NCBI RefSeq assembly: GCF_964204865.1
Contig: NC_135251.1
Location: forward strand, 15,624,001-15,688,000
DNA from: Styela clava
Lineage: Eukaryota; Chordata; Ascidiacea; Stolidobranchia; Styelidae
DNA: 64,000 bases
Direction of reading: 5' to 3'
Every line of letters starts with the position of its first letter. Position 1 is the first letter of the stretch. The position numbers and the translations under genes were made by a program. Under the pieces are notes generated by a model. It was not told where the DNA came from. It saw only the letters and a list, made by a program, of their open reading frames with translations, and did not search any database. Positions 1 through 12,569 of the stretch are shown here, piece after piece.

Positions 1-561
1 ATTTCTACATCCGTCATCCATCTTGTTCCGTCCAAATTCCTAAAATATTAATAATAAGCGACTGATCACAATAAACTAGGCGCTCCAGGTACCAATATGG
101 AGGTAACTAATTCTGTTTGCCTATATTACATCACGTTGTGTGAAGTGACTGAAACCAATGGGCAGGGGTATGTTCACTTGGCTAACACAGACAGTCCCCT
201 AACTCGTAATAGAACTGAAAATCGAATAAAATTATGACCTAACCCTAACCTGGTACAGATGATACGGGAATACCCATTTTTTAACATCAAAAAGCACAAA
301 ATACAGTTCAATACAGTGGTTAGAGTGTCCGACTGAAATAGCAATGCCTATTTGGAGAGTCTATCCCAGTCTTTCAAAAAAGTGATATACTATGCTGCTT
401 GTTCAAAGCCTTGCTCGATGTACGAATGAATCATAAAAACAGGTAAAATATCTGAGTAGTTTGAATTTGGCACTGTCAAACAGACTGGAAAAAATATCAG
501 ATTTTGGCATTCAAACATATTGTAACGAAATGAAAGTAATTTCATAATATTAAGTACTCAC
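1..561. other. Left edge, no exon recognised
   Basis: AT-rich sequence with no exon I can support. The minus-strand ribosomal protein S9 gene must continue in this direction, but its next exon is not visible here and probably lies outside the window. Positions 243-257 share a 15 bp stretch (ccctaacctggtaca) with the loop of the hairpin at 55561-55630, so a fragment of that repeat family may lie here. Confidence 0.4.
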
Positions 562-3500
562 AATTTCTTAGAATCTTCTTTAGACATGTCGACCTCAATG
601 CAGTCCTGAAATCAATAAAGGTAAAAAATATTTTCCGAAATGATAAATTGTTGTTTTAAAACTTGAAAATATACTGATAGGAATACCGTCATGATTACCT
701 AATTGTATTACCTGAAGAAAATATATATAGAACTCCAAACTACCTCCTCTTGGTTGAACTGTGAACACACAGTCCTGTTGCATTTTCAATTTTTTATGGA
801 GTCAGTTATCAATATATCTTTTTATTCAAGTAAGTTTTAGGAAAAATGTACAACATTTTGAAAATTTTCAAATGTTTTGTAGTGTAGTTCTAATCAAAAA
901 AGGTCAGATGTACAATATTAATTCAATTTTAAAAGTAAACCAATACTATGGTACTCGCAGATGTATAATAATAATAATTGAATTTCATAAAGTAAAATGC
1001 TACACTATTACCTCCATTTGATTTTCACTCATTTGTGTTTTCAATGATGAAGATCTGAATAAAATAATATATATTGTATGGGATGCATACAAAACATGTT
1101 GAGTTTGGATAAGATAATTTTTCTATGTCAAGCATATTGTCATGTAGTAGATTTCACTGGGCATAGTTTTAAAGGACAGGGAAAAGATTGAAAACTGCAT
1201 AGTGATATTGTTTTTTGTGATTTTTTTTCTTCAGTTTTTCCACTTTTTTCAAATATAATAAATCTTCATTTTAACAAGCCAGCAACAAAAAGTGTTTCCT
1301 AGCATGGCGAGCAATATTCTTTTTTGATCAAAAGATTCTTTTTGATTTTAGCCTCATATTTGAAATAAATTTCCTTCCAATCATCACTCTGATAAATATA
1401 GTGCCTTAATAAATCTGTAATAAAATGCTGATTGGTGCCAGACTCTCATAACTACATGTGATCGCAATTACCTTTTTCTCGTATTTCCCATTTTTCTAGC
1501 ATCAATAATGTACTGATATATCTTGAAAATAAAACAAATTATATTAGTAGCATAGCAACATCAATATTTAGCAATGTCATATTGCATGAAGATTCAATCT
1601 TCCCTAATTTCCGATTGCAAACAGACAAGCTATTTACAAATCTCTTTGTATATACAAACCCAACAAGAAAAGTGTATAAAAATATTGTTGCTAACAGTTG
1701 GGCTAAAGTACGTGAAACTAACTACATTTCCTTGCTCTATATGTCTTTACGCTGTTGGATCTGTATGCGTATAATGCAAGGATGCTGTAGCAAGAGTGAA
1801 AATGACTATTCTATTCAATTCAAAAGTCTTGCTGCACACTTACACAAATGTATTTATGTAACGTTTCGTTTCAGACAAGCATTTTACAACTGTGGCAAGA
1901 AACGTAATGGCACTCTGAAAGAAACCAGACTACAACACCACGAGCTGAGCCTAGAACACTTCGTAGCAAAAAGCATGTCCCCGAAAGGTCTCTAATTCAC
2001 CCCTATCTAATATTGTAAACTTGACCCTTACATGAACTTAGGCAACGCCGCAGTCGAAGTTACGGAAAAACAGCATGAAATTGTTTAAGTTTATAATTAT
2101 CACATATACACTGTTGGATATTTATTGATTGTGATTCGAATTTAGCTCCCCTATTGTTCTGGCACTCTCCCAATCTTATTTATTTCTCTCTATCGTAAAC
2201 AAACCCAACATTTGATAACATTATTTATATGCATGCCATTGCGTTTCTTGCCACAGTAGTAAAATGCTTGTCTGAAGAAGTCAGACCTCGGTCAGACGAA
2301 ATGTTATAGAAATACATTTGTGTTAGTGTGCAGCAAGACTTTTGAATTGAATAAAATATTGTTGGACTAGAAATTTTCCAGGACAGCACTGTCAGCCTTA
2401 TATATTACACTCTCGGCGAGTATGATGGGCATTGAACACTATATTTTTAATCTGTGATGCCAATACAATTAAGTTTAACCCTCCTACCACGACGCTTTCG
2501 TGCTTACATACATTTGGCAAGTTTACAATTTCCACCCAACGATTGAACAATCTTACCTCGTGTAAAAGATGATTTAGATTTTGTTTCTTTGAGTAATATA
2601 GATAATGAAGTGGTCTTCCATTCTCATCCCAATGGATGCCTACAAATAAAAAATATATATAATGATTTTAGTAAGCATGAACATGCTTAATCCATATTTA
2701 TATAGAATACGACACTATATTATATATACTGGCTCGGTGGTGTGGCGCATCATGCTAAGCGTTAGTTATGTGCGAGCGGATTGCTGAACTCATCGCCGCC
2801 GTAGAGTGGTTCACGTAACCACTGGCCGGTCACGGCTTTCTCCACCATCAAGTCCATGCATCTGAAAACAGATAACTGGCTAACTAACTAGTCCCATACC
2901 CGACATGGACTGGAGGCCATGGTTCGCCATATTATTCAGCCGTCTCATGCCCCTTTCCTCTACCCCGGGATAAATAGCGGTAGGCAAATTCTATCCTATC
3001 CTATTATAAATTTTGAAAAATACATCTGTATTTGCTTGTCCATTGAGAGATTACAACTAGTTGGTAGATAGACCAAAACATATTGATACAAGGTATTGTT
3101 TAGTATAAACTGTAAAGTAATCACAGTAGGGGTGGGCAACATCGAATCTTTTTTTCGAATCGAATAGTTCGAATATTTTTTACGAATACCGAATAGTCGA
3201 ATAACGAATATATTTTTTAATACAACGGGGGCCGTCGGAGGTCGATACTCCCTTCGAAAATTAGAAGAAACTTTGAAAAGTCGGCAACAAAGCGTTTTTT
3301 ATTTACTGGTTAAATTCATCAAAATCGCTAATTGTTTTTATCGCCGCGATCCTTCATATATTAGGTATACCCGTGCGTTGCCGTTGAAAATTTTTTAAAA
3401 CTGTAAAAGTCGACAACAACGCGTGCAATAGCATTTTGCTATAATCGCCGATTGTTATTATCAGCGTGACATAACGCGTGCAATAGCATTTTGCTATAAT

Positions 3501-6500
3501 CGCCGATTGTTATTATCAGCGTGACGTGGTATTTAGGCCGTAAACAACTTTATGTTGGTTTTATTTTCTCTAAATCAAAAATTTTCCACAACGTTGTGCG
3601 ACGTTAAGGATGAAATTTATTTTATTTTTGTACACAAACGGAATTGCGAATCCGGCGATAGTTTAATTAATATACGTTCATCGGCGGCGAGTTTCTGAGG
3701 ACAACGCAAATTTTTTGATTGAAAAGCGACAATATAAAATACTGAAAATAAAACTTTAAACAATATGAGTTTTATTGAGGCCTGCGACAGTTTAAAAACG
3801 CCTTTTTATACATTGAAAATCGCAAAATTTCGTGTGCCTCTCGCACACATTATGTTTGGTCGGCGTTTAGAAAACATATCGTCACTAAAATCGAAGCACT
3901 GGTAATTGTGGGCGGGATTGGCCATATTATCCATTACTTTAAATTGCCGTCGAAAATTTTCTTTTCAACATTATACAAGGTTTGAAACGGGACAATTTCC
4001 CCCGGGTTGTGATGATATATATAACTATAAGATAATCAGTCTAATGTATATTCAATCAATTTTTATTGTGCCAAACTAAATTTTACCCTGAGATATTACA
4101 GCAGATTTATGGATTATTTGATGTTACAAGTCCTGAAAATAAGGAAATCAAAGCTTTATATATTCGAGCGGTTTACCACACTTTATGTCCGCAGATTGCC
4201 GTGATATTTCAAAATTGTGAAAATTTTATTTTGTCGACTCAACCGCTGGTTAAATTGAAGACAATAATAAAGCAAGACATTTTAAATATGCCCTTATCGG
4301 TCACAAATTGATTACTTTGCACAACAGAAAACTCATTATTCATTGTAAAAGTCGGCTCTTTTAACAAGTGGCCTAATCGCGGCGATGAATATGTATTTTT
4401 GATTAAACGATATACTTTATATGTATTTTCATTGTACGAAATGAAATTGTACTCTACGGGATTTTATATCAGTTATTGAGATTTTTCTAACGGCGATAAC
4501 GAGTTCGCAAGATTCCAAAAATACCTATTAAAATTAAATACACCCGGCAGTTTATCTCATACTTTTATGTCCACAGATCGCCGTGGCATTTCAGAGAAGT
4601 AATGTTTTAATTTTGACTTAAGAAGAAGCAACCGCGAGTTACGTTTGACATATTTAAATTAATATATAAAGACATTTTGGAATCCCGTAGTTGTCATGGA
4701 TTGATCATTTTACGCAACAGAAAAATCATATACGCTGAAAAAACGTCTCTTTAACGAGCGCGTAATCGGGGTGACTGTTACAGACGGCAATGAGAATTTC
4801 CGATTTTTCAAATACATCGTCATACGTTTTTAATTTACAGAACGTTCATAAATTAAAGCAACGGTGGGGACCTATTTTGCAAAATAAGGAAATGAAACGA
4901 TACGTTAGTCGTGAAAAGAAAACAAATAACATCATAACGCAAAAAAATTTGTCGCTTTTGTATGTTAGCGAGAGCCGTTTGTGAATTCTCGCGCAATTCA
5001 CGATTGATTTGGCGACGCGCGAATCCCGTGTTGAAGCAAAGCGGCGCAGGTCACGTGGTACGGGTATTCGAATAGTAAAATGCCATTCGAATATTTTGAT
5101 ATTCGATTCGACATTCGTTATTCGAATATTTTGCCCAGCCCTAATCAAGAGTCATGACTGAGAACAAGACAAATCATTTTTACAAACACAAAGTTATGGA
5201 AATATATACTCACGTAGTTGTGAGGTGTAAAGCTTCGATGGATGCTGTAAAAGTAACAAATTTATTAATATGTGAATTATCATGCTTTCAATTCATACAT
5301 TTTCTTTTTTTTAATTATATATAGCAATTAGGACGTATTTATTAGTCAACGGAAATTTTATATAAAATGGATCAGTGTGTGAGTCCAGTTCCTGAAATCA
5401 TTTGAAAAAAATTCGAGCCTGAATACGCTCTCAACGCAGAGATAATGTATGTGCCTTTCTGTAGGGAAGTACAAGTTGACTTTATGTATTTTTATAAATT
5501 TAGACCCCAGGAATTTTTCAAAATTTAACACCAACTCAAAGACTTCACAGCACTTGATTCCCTCCCAATCATCCATATGGAGTATAACAAGTTAGATATG
5601 CTATGACAAATTCAAAAAAAAAATCCTTCATTTCAATTAGTAACTGTAACTGCCAGCGTTCAGGTAGCTATTTGTCTGAAGACTATGTAGAAACCATATT
5701 TGGAACAAGTGATGATAATAACTCAATGTAAAATTCTGGTTTCAGTAAGGACTAAAATTGTCGAATTATATTCAGAAATAGATTAGGTTGGCAATTCATT
5801 GCCTATACAATTTTAGTATTTGTCAGGACATTGGTATCTCTAAATATTATTGAATTATTACTTATCGATTTTAATCGGTAAGTATGTTGATAGGTATTTG
5901 ACTGTCTGTATGTCTGCTAGATGCACGCGATATCTCACGAAAGCGAGATTGAATCTGCTCCAGATTTTGCATGTGCATTCATCTTATCTCGGACCAGAAG
6001 CCTATTGATTTTGGGCGAATTATGTCGTATAATTAGCGAGTTATCAATCAATTATTGATGAAGTGATCTAGATTTTTGTAAAGCGAGAGAATTTTGAGAC
6101 CCGCCGAGTGTGTGTGTGCGCGATGCGCAGTGCGCAAGTTACAAGAGCGGATGAATCGAAACTGCAGTTTCTGTTTTGGGGATCCCCTAACTATCGATCG
6201 ATAATTCTTCGGTTTCCAACCGATATTCTCGTTTTTCTGTTGATTTAAATGTATCATAGTGTTGTCTTTGTTTGAGATAACAAGTCTCTCTCTCTCTCAT
6301 AAACATCAATACTACCGGTATATCAAAACTATGTAAGAATACTAACCTCCATACTTGGTAAAACTTCCTCATCCAGATCTGATGGAAATAGGTATCTAAT
6401 TGAACGCTGTAATACAAATGATGCATAATCATACACAACATATAAAATTAATATAACGTATTTGCTCGTTTTGTAGCCCGGGCCCATATTTTTTTCAACC

Positions 6501-7698
6501 AACTCACTAACCGGGCACTTATTCAAGCACGGGCGCTTGTTATTCTCGATCGTTACAATAATTAATATAATGTTATTTCCAGTTCTCAAGTATGATTTAA
6601 ACAAGATTAACGAAAAATTTTGACTTTTTCCACGCAGCGCAGGTACAAATCCACAAAAGAAGAAAAGTTTTGCGAAGCCCTATCAATATTGAAACGACGT
6701 ACTTGGGCGTCGCGACGCCCAGTTTGAGAACCATAGTGTTACGTAATCAATGATATCTGTTACGTACTTTGACGCCTAAGGCGTGAGGGTTATCTACCGG
6801 CGCTTAAAATTCAACAGCGTTGTGACAAAAGCGCTTCCTATTTCTTATTGTTCTCTACCACTGAAAAATCAGCTTTTACATCGGGCGGGTATTCAAGCAC
6901 CGGCCCTTATTTATTTATGTTCTGTTCACACGGGCGGTTATTCAAACGGGCCCTTAATCAAGATCGGGCGGTAAAACGAGCATATACGGTAGTTGAATTC
7001 CAGTAAAACTTAAAAAAAACTTATTTGTTATAATATGTATTTGAAATAGATTTTGATGATTTCAAAAGAATCTTACGAAATGATTTTGTATTTTTATATG
7101 CCGGATTTATATACATTTTGTCCTGAACCAGGCTCTGCATAAGCAGCTAAAGCGCTACTATAATTTGGAGAACTGTAGTCGAATTGGGGTGATATGGTAT
7201 TGGTGGGTATGGGACTTGAACAAAAGATTTTAAGCTGATGCCATAACAGTCGAGTCTTAACGTTTTAACCCCTAGAGTTAGACAGATCACCATGTCCAGG
7301 AAAATCGCAATCTTTATAGTATATTTTAACAATAATTTGAAAGTAATAACTTGTTGTAATGAAGTGATTTGACAAGAAGTAATATGAAACATTGAAATGC
7401 TTGATCACTGTGGCCTAAGCATTGAGAAACTTTGAAGTACAGTAAGTCAATATAATACAAACTATCCCATTTGCAGTTAGAGAAAATATCATGTTTTTGC
7501 TGCATAATAAAATATTAGATTACCTAAAAATTAAATTTTCTGCAATGCAGAATTCTATGTTACCAAACTGTTTGAGTTTGAATGCAATATCCATTCATAA
7601 AAAGTACCTTCATATCTTCATCATTATATGTATCAGGATCTTCACCCATCATATTTGCTAATCTTCTCTTATTCAACTTATATTTTTCTGCTTGTTTT
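562..7698 (-). CDS. MRPS9: Mitochondrial ribosomal protein S9 (uS9m), partial
   Basis: Small-subunit protein of the mitochondrial ribosome. Exons in transcript order: 7698-7618, 6406-6347, 5244-5214, 2639-2557, 1521-1472, 1054-1012, 605-562; all junctions keep phase and use GT-AG sites. The first two exons give a stretch containing RRLANMMGEDPDTY and RSIRYLFPSDL. The next two contain HPSKLYTSQL and IHWDENGRPLHYLYYS. These match, in order, the middle of animal MRPS9 as I remember it. The last three exons (IYQYIIDARKMGN onward) are assigned by phase and order, because this part of the family is poorly conserved. The mitochondrial targeting exon upstream of 7698 was not found, and the conserved C-terminal uS9 domain must lie beyond position 1. 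The exon starting at 7698 could extend to about 7719 using a weaker acceptor. The introns hold a SINE, a hAT-like element, a MITE and a foldback repeat. Confidence 0.8.
1816..2350. repeat. Foldback (inverted-repeat) element with PLE-like tail
   Basis: Positions 1816-1930 are the reverse complement of about 2233-2350, separated by about 300 bp, inside an MRPS9 intron. The right arm contains CTGAAGA (2272-2278), a hairpin (2280-2297) and GAAA (2298-2301), followed by a tail ending aatacatttgtgttagtgtg. The left arm has the same sequence but lacks the hairpin. The same tail occurs at 18782-18843. The open frames over this stretch are not genes. Confidence 0.65.
2731..3003 (+). mobile_element. 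SINE with tRNA-like head, copy 1
   Basis: The head starts ggctcggtggtgtggcgcat and resembles a pol III A box region. A B-box-like ggttcacgtaacc follows near 2810. The body reads through 'aagtccatgcatctgaaaac' to an end with short tatcc repeats (about 2993-3003). A second copy lies in reverse orientation at about 25855-26041. Inserted in an MRPS9 intron. Confidence 0.7.
3127..5143. mobile_element. hAT-like non-autonomous DNA element (~2.0 kb)
   Basis: Left end TAGGGGTGGGCAAC and right end TTGCCCAGCCCTA are inverted, as in many hAT elements. Both sub-ends are rich in attcgaat palindromes (3140-3205 and 5065-5128). The flanking 8 bp duplication is imperfect (aatcacag / aatcaaga). A direct repeat of 47 bp (ataacgcgtgcaatagcatt...) lies at about 3423-3523. 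No transposase frame is recognisable. A related attcgaat fragment occurs at about 49945-50015 inside another element. Confidence 0.65.
5858..6235 (+). mobile_element. MITE-like family 'M1', copy 1
   Basis: Starts ttacttatcgattttaatcg and ends near ccgatattctcgttttt. The interior holds atgcacgcgatatctcacga and a strong ggggatcccc palindrome. Three more copies lie at 41794-42092 and 42445-42731 (reverse) and 45162-45462 (forward). This is the longest copy. Inserted in an MRPS9 intron. Confidence 0.7.
6454..6991. mobile_element. Short inverted-repeat DNA element, 538 bp
   Basis: The left end TAACGTATTTGCTCGTTTT matches the reverse complement of the right end, TACCGTATATGCTCGTTTT. The interior near both ends repeats the motif cgggc..ttattcaa in several degenerate copies (6510-6540, 6885-6965). 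No coding frame. The superfamily is not assigned. Confidence 0.6.
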
Positions 7699-8042
7699 CT
7701 TGATAAATGGATAAATAAGCTTATATCAAGCCATTAATTAGGTTTAGGGGAAAATAATGATTACTGTTATCGGAATGATTACCAGTTAACACAAGCTTTT
7801 TATCGTCTTACTGGCAGTCAATTTAGTACGAGTCATTTCATTGAGATGACTAGAGTCACTTTGAGTATTTAATAAATGGTGCAAGTTAATAGACTCGAGC
7901 TTTCCAAGCCATGTTAGGAGTAATAACATCTCCAATTCTCTAGTGACTTAAAAATATGTGCATTCCACATGAGAAACTGGATTTAAATATAATAGTGATC
8001 CACTAATAAATGTAAAGAACATCATTTAGTTAAGAAAACCAA

Positions 8043-8485
8043 TGGGGTTTAGTGTAGTTTAGTACCCAAGATACTTGAGTACTATACTAGTGGGCTTTGC
8101 ATAACGATCTTTGCATATGTTATTCCTGTTCCCCACCTGACTATGCCATTCAAAAATTACATCACAACTCACAATCATGTCATAGAGCTTGCCAAAGTGT
8201 AGCTACGATCGCCCAAAATAGCATATGGGCCGACGATTACAAACTTACTAACGCCAGCGATTTCTCTCATACTGGGATCGCTTCGACGAGAAAACAAGAA
8301 AAAATAGATTGCTGAATTTCAGGTGATTGTCTGCGCATTTTGGACGACCATCTGTATACTTTGGAGGGACTTAACATGTCACTGTGACGTGGGGTCAGGT
8401 TGGGGTTAGGAATGACATATGCAAAAACTGCTGTGCCAGTCCAACTAGAAGTACCTACACGCTGTACTAAACTACACCAGACCCA
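8043..8485. mobile_element. MITE with inverted ends, 443 bp
   Basis: The left end tggggtttagtgtagtttag pairs with the reverse complement of the right end, tgggtctggtgtagtttag. The interior has no gene. A small plus-strand open frame at 8097-8315 lies inside and is not credible. Confidence 0.6.
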
Positions 8486-9906
8486 GCTAATGTAGTTTCA
8501 CACTGAAGATATTTGAATAGCATATATGCAAAATACACTCAAAAATCTTTTTATCACTTACATAAGAAACTCATCTGAATATTTAATATGTTTGGTCTTC
8601 TGGAGATTTGTTTCTTGTGTCCGTAATTGCACATTACCCAGATTTCGTAAACATTTCGCTGATGTTGATAACGCCCTTTTCTGCAAAAAGTGCTGTGAGT
8701 TATATCTTACAACAAGCATTTCTAGCAAAGACAGATTAGAATTATTCTCTGCATTGTATCTAATTTATATCGAAGCAGTCCCATTAATCTGCCAATGGAA
8801 TGGCTGAATAAAAAAACAGTTGAATATTGTTGATAACAGATGGACAGGTGAATATTACATAATTTTATTGAGAATCCAAGTGATTCCCCATATAACACAA
8901 GGTTCCAAACGCAAATGATCAATTTCTGTAATTTCGGACATACTGAGCATAGCAACTCCTTTGAAGCAGTCTGTTTAACAATGGATGGATTACAGTTCTA
9001 GGCTTGACTAGCCTCAATCAATCAATCATTTATTTCGGTATTCTGACATAGAAACAAAACAGCACAAAAAGTAGTAACACAAACAACCGGTACCTGGAAA
9101 GTGAGCATAACTTAAAATAAAGTTAAAAAACGTAAATGTATGCGCCGCCCACCAAAAAAATGATAATAATACAAGCATACAAAAAACACGATTCAGAATC
9201 GGGCAACGCTTCAAGAAAACACATAATTGCTGAAGAGATCTGTGGACAACTTGGACAAAATAATAACAAAATTTGAGTAGATAAATCAATCAATCAATTT
9301 TCAATCAATTTTATTTCGGTCGCTCTGGTATTAAACAAAAAAACAACATTTGTTTTAGCGTCATACCGTAGCGAAATTAAATGTAATACTGTAATAGTGA
9401 AAATAATTAAATGTAGACTTCTAACAACTTCTTCCGTCTAAATATGGTAATTGAGAGATCCCCAGAATTTACCCCACATACCGGTGACATTTATATAAAT
9501 AACGCTGATTTTTAATATTTGAATTGCAGCAAATTCCCGAATTCTGGGTCTGGGATTCTAAGTTGTGTATATCCAATATCTAAATAGATGTAGGAAACAA
9601 CTTGCTTTCAAAGACATAAAAAAGTCACCAACCTGGGTTAACATAGCTGCTGAAATTAATATTTTGCAAGTTGATCCCGATACCCACATCATCAGATTGT
9701 TCCTTGAGTTCAACTTACTGCTGTACTGACTTAAGGTTTCAACCTGCAAACTGCCAAATCGGGGAATGCCTCGCGCTAACCTTGAGCATTCACAATATTA
9801 TAGTATCGCCAATCGTCATTTTTAGCTCATTTGTCAAAACAGCCAAATACCAAAACACAGAGGAATCGCGCGCATGGATTGATTATATAGACTATAGAGT
9901 ATAGAC
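8486..9906. other. No gene seen; fragments of dispersed repeats
   Basis: I see no exon. Positions about 9013-9060 and 9280-9345 share atcaatcaatt followed by ttatttcggt, which looks like 3' ends of a dispersed repeat in two copies. MRPS9 5' exons could lie here, but I could not identify them. Confidence 0.35.
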
Positions 9907-11343
9907 CAGGGGTCACCAAACTTTTTTGACCGCGGGCCGGGTATGACTCAAATTGTGTTGAAACGGGCCGGATCAATATTTTTGTCAATGCAATACAATA
10001 AATTCACAAATGTTGGGAATATCGCAGAATATAGAACGAGAACATCCTAGGAAAAAAAATTAACAAGATTTCTATATCTAGACAATTATCCTGAGTTTAG
10101 CTGTTATCAAAACGTTGCTGTCATGAATTAGAAATGTTACAAAATCCTCGGCAAAAAATGTACGCATCACGTCTGCTCGTAAATATATACTACTACGGTC
10201 TGCTAAGTACCGTTACGCCGAGTTGAAATACCTCTCATAAAAACGACTATCTGCTGTAGCTTGGAATACTATAAAATTTTGACATAATTTAGATAAAATA
10301 AACAACTATTATCTGGTATTTGATTTTTTTCATTAGCGCATAAATTTCCCAACATTCGACGCTTTTAAAAATTACGCTCCAGTTATACGTAGTGCAAATT
10401 AATGATATTGTCTATGGACACCAATAAAATGTATGTGGACGTGTGTATTTCTTTCCTAACTTGATACAATTTTTATGAAGTTCATACAATCAGCACATCG
10501 TTAATTATTACCCACAATGAACCACTGTCAAACTATCATGCACAACTCCAGCGTTTATTTGCGACGATCTTTCGGCGGTGTCAATGACCGTTGCCAGAAT
10601 AAAAGTCTGAAATAGTCTCAATATACCATAGATGTGACGCACATCGAAAGATTAGTGATTGATATGTGTTATTTTTCCATATTTAGTTCAGTTCTTATCA
10701 AAAAAGTAATACAATCATTATGGAAAAAATTGGCCTGTCGGGCGGTACTAAAATTCCGATATCTCCGTTATTTCTTGACCGTTTATTATAAACTTGGTAT
10801 TGTTTTCTATTTTTACTCAGATCTTTCCACTGGAGCAGTTTTTATTTAAATCGGATGGACTTCAATTTTTTTGTAATATACCTACATGAATATCCCCATT
10901 AAAGCAGTACAAAAGTTAGTGTGGCTTTTGAAATTGGAGCAGTACGCGAGGGATTACAGTACTGCACAAAATGCACATTCGACGTTTATTTTAGCACAAA
11001 AAACAAACAGTTTCGTCGAAAGCACGCGCCACGAGTGTACAAGTGTTTCGCAGAAAACGTTACGTACTGGTAGCATTCAAAGTCGCAAAAACGAAGTTTT
11101 GTTTACAACCACGACTGAAAATCTGTCAGGGTGACAAAAGTGTCTGAGCGGACGCGGAAAGGCCTATTATTACGTCACTTTTTTGCATCTTGCCGATTGG
11201 CCAATGTTACGAAATAAACAAAGACGACGATGCTCGTGAAAATCTCCCTTGGAAAAAAATTTAGCCATTTTTGTGTGTTATTGCGGACCGGATAAAATAA
11301 CGCCGCGGGCCGGATAAAATGACGTCGCGGGCCGGATCCGGCC
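9907..11343. mobile_element. hAT-like element, right end lost
   Basis: Begins CAGGGGTCACCAAACTTTTT followed by a GC-rich gcgggccgg block. Near its other side are repeated gcgggccggataaaat blocks (11284-11336). No matching inverted end follows, so it is truncated or rearranged. It shares its first ~110 bp and an internal segment (10928-10990) with the short complete element at 47175-47577. Open frames at 10634-11134 are inside it and show no known domain. Confidence 0.6.
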
Positions 11344-12135
11344 ATACATGGATGTATGAACAGGACATTTAGCTTTTTAGGATACGGTCAGTTCATCGTT
11401 TTTTCGTCAGAAACACTCTTTTCATCGCACCACTGATTACCCCGCGAGGGTTAGCCTGTTTGAATACCACGGGGAATAAGCGTGCAAGAGAGAATTACAG
11501 GACCTCTTGCGTCAGTCTTAATCAACGACTAACATACCGGTCTCAATATAATCTCTGCTTAGAATCAGCACATGGATATTTTGTATCAAGCCCACGATAA
11601 CGCTCAAAATAGGAAGATTTCTAACAAGAGAGCTATGCTCAAATATATGGACATGGAGCACCACATAATTTTGATGACGTCATAGCAAAAAATAAAAGTG
11701 ATAGCAATCTAGCAAAAAATATAATCTTTACTCACTGGAACTTTCAAAGTAATTGGTCCAGTAATCAAAGAGAAAAGCGATTTCTTCAAAATGTGTCAAA
11801 AAACAACAAGAGCAAGAACAACATAACAACAAAACGATTGTATGTCCACTACGTGTCCAATAATCCAGTTAGGGTTAGGAATGTAAAATGCGATGAAAAT
11901 TCAAGCCATTTCTGATCCCAACTAGATAATTACTAATTTGCGATTTTGAAACGTCGCGCGGTATTTTTCTCAAATCTCACATTTTTGCATTTGTGGCAGC
12001 GGCTTTGAAACTTTTTTGGTCAGTCAGGGCATAGTCGTTATCTAGCGTGACCAGGGCCCGACACTTGACACTTTCAACGGCAGCCTAAAATATTGACTGA
12101 TTTCTCATGACCCCAAGCGTGCTAGCTCACAATGG
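11344..12135. other. No gene seen
   Basis: AT-rich spacer between a truncated hAT-like element and the MULE. The last 8 bases before 12136 (ctcacaat) are the left copy of the MULE target duplication. Confidence 0.4.
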
Positions 12136-12569
12136 GTGGAGGCTAACTCGCCATGAGGGCTAACTCGCCATGGACCACTCGCCATGCGACGGCGGTTAAC
12201 GGGTTAGCCTGCAACTGTGTGGAGGCTCTTCTTGTAATGGGAGATGGAAAGGCTCTTCTTGTAATGGGAGATGGAAAGGTGGCTGTTTATACTAACAACT
12301 TCAATAGTAAGGATAAATATATTAAATTAAATGTGTTTGGTTACAATACCTACTGTGCAAATGGTAACAAAGTGACAAGAAAACGTGCTTATATGTCGGA
12401 GGGCATACCGGTACCGTACGGTACTCGACGCGCAAAGGATGTCTCAACTTATTAATTGATTGTATGAGCTCTGGATCAACAACAACGCTAAATATATCAA
12501 AAGTTCTATTTTGCTACCGGCAGTCTCATTTTATTCTAACAGCCGTTGATTGCGAGCAGAGAGGGAGAG
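12136..12569 (+). repeat. MULE left terminal inverted repeat, unique part
   Basis: Matches the reverse complement of about 19616-20048. It carries an open frame (12153-12455) that also appears at the right end (19718-20029, minus). Because the two are simply the two arms of one inverted repeat, conservation here does not imply a protein. Confidence 0.75.

Noticed and set aside
243-257. Telomere-like taaccctaacc
   Set aside because: Only one or two units, and the stretch matches the loop of the 55561 hairpin; it is a repeat fragment rather than a telomeric tract.
595-789. Possible extra MRPS9 exon (about 715-762, minus, DCVFTVQPRGGS)
   Set aside because: It is flanked by AG and GT in a compatible phase, but the acceptor has no pyrimidine tract and the peptide does not resemble MRPS9. 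The 1054-1012 and 605-562 exons join in phase without it.
1582-1995. 137-codon open frame on the plus strand
   Set aside because: It lies across the left arm of the foldback repeat and has no recognisable domain.
4066-4311. 81-codon open frame within the 3127-5143 element
   Set aside because: No similarity to hAT transposase motifs, no splice partners, and AT-rich composition; probably chance.
9907-11343. Complete hAT element at 9907
   Set aside because: The left end is clear, but no matching right end or target duplication follows, so I call it truncated.
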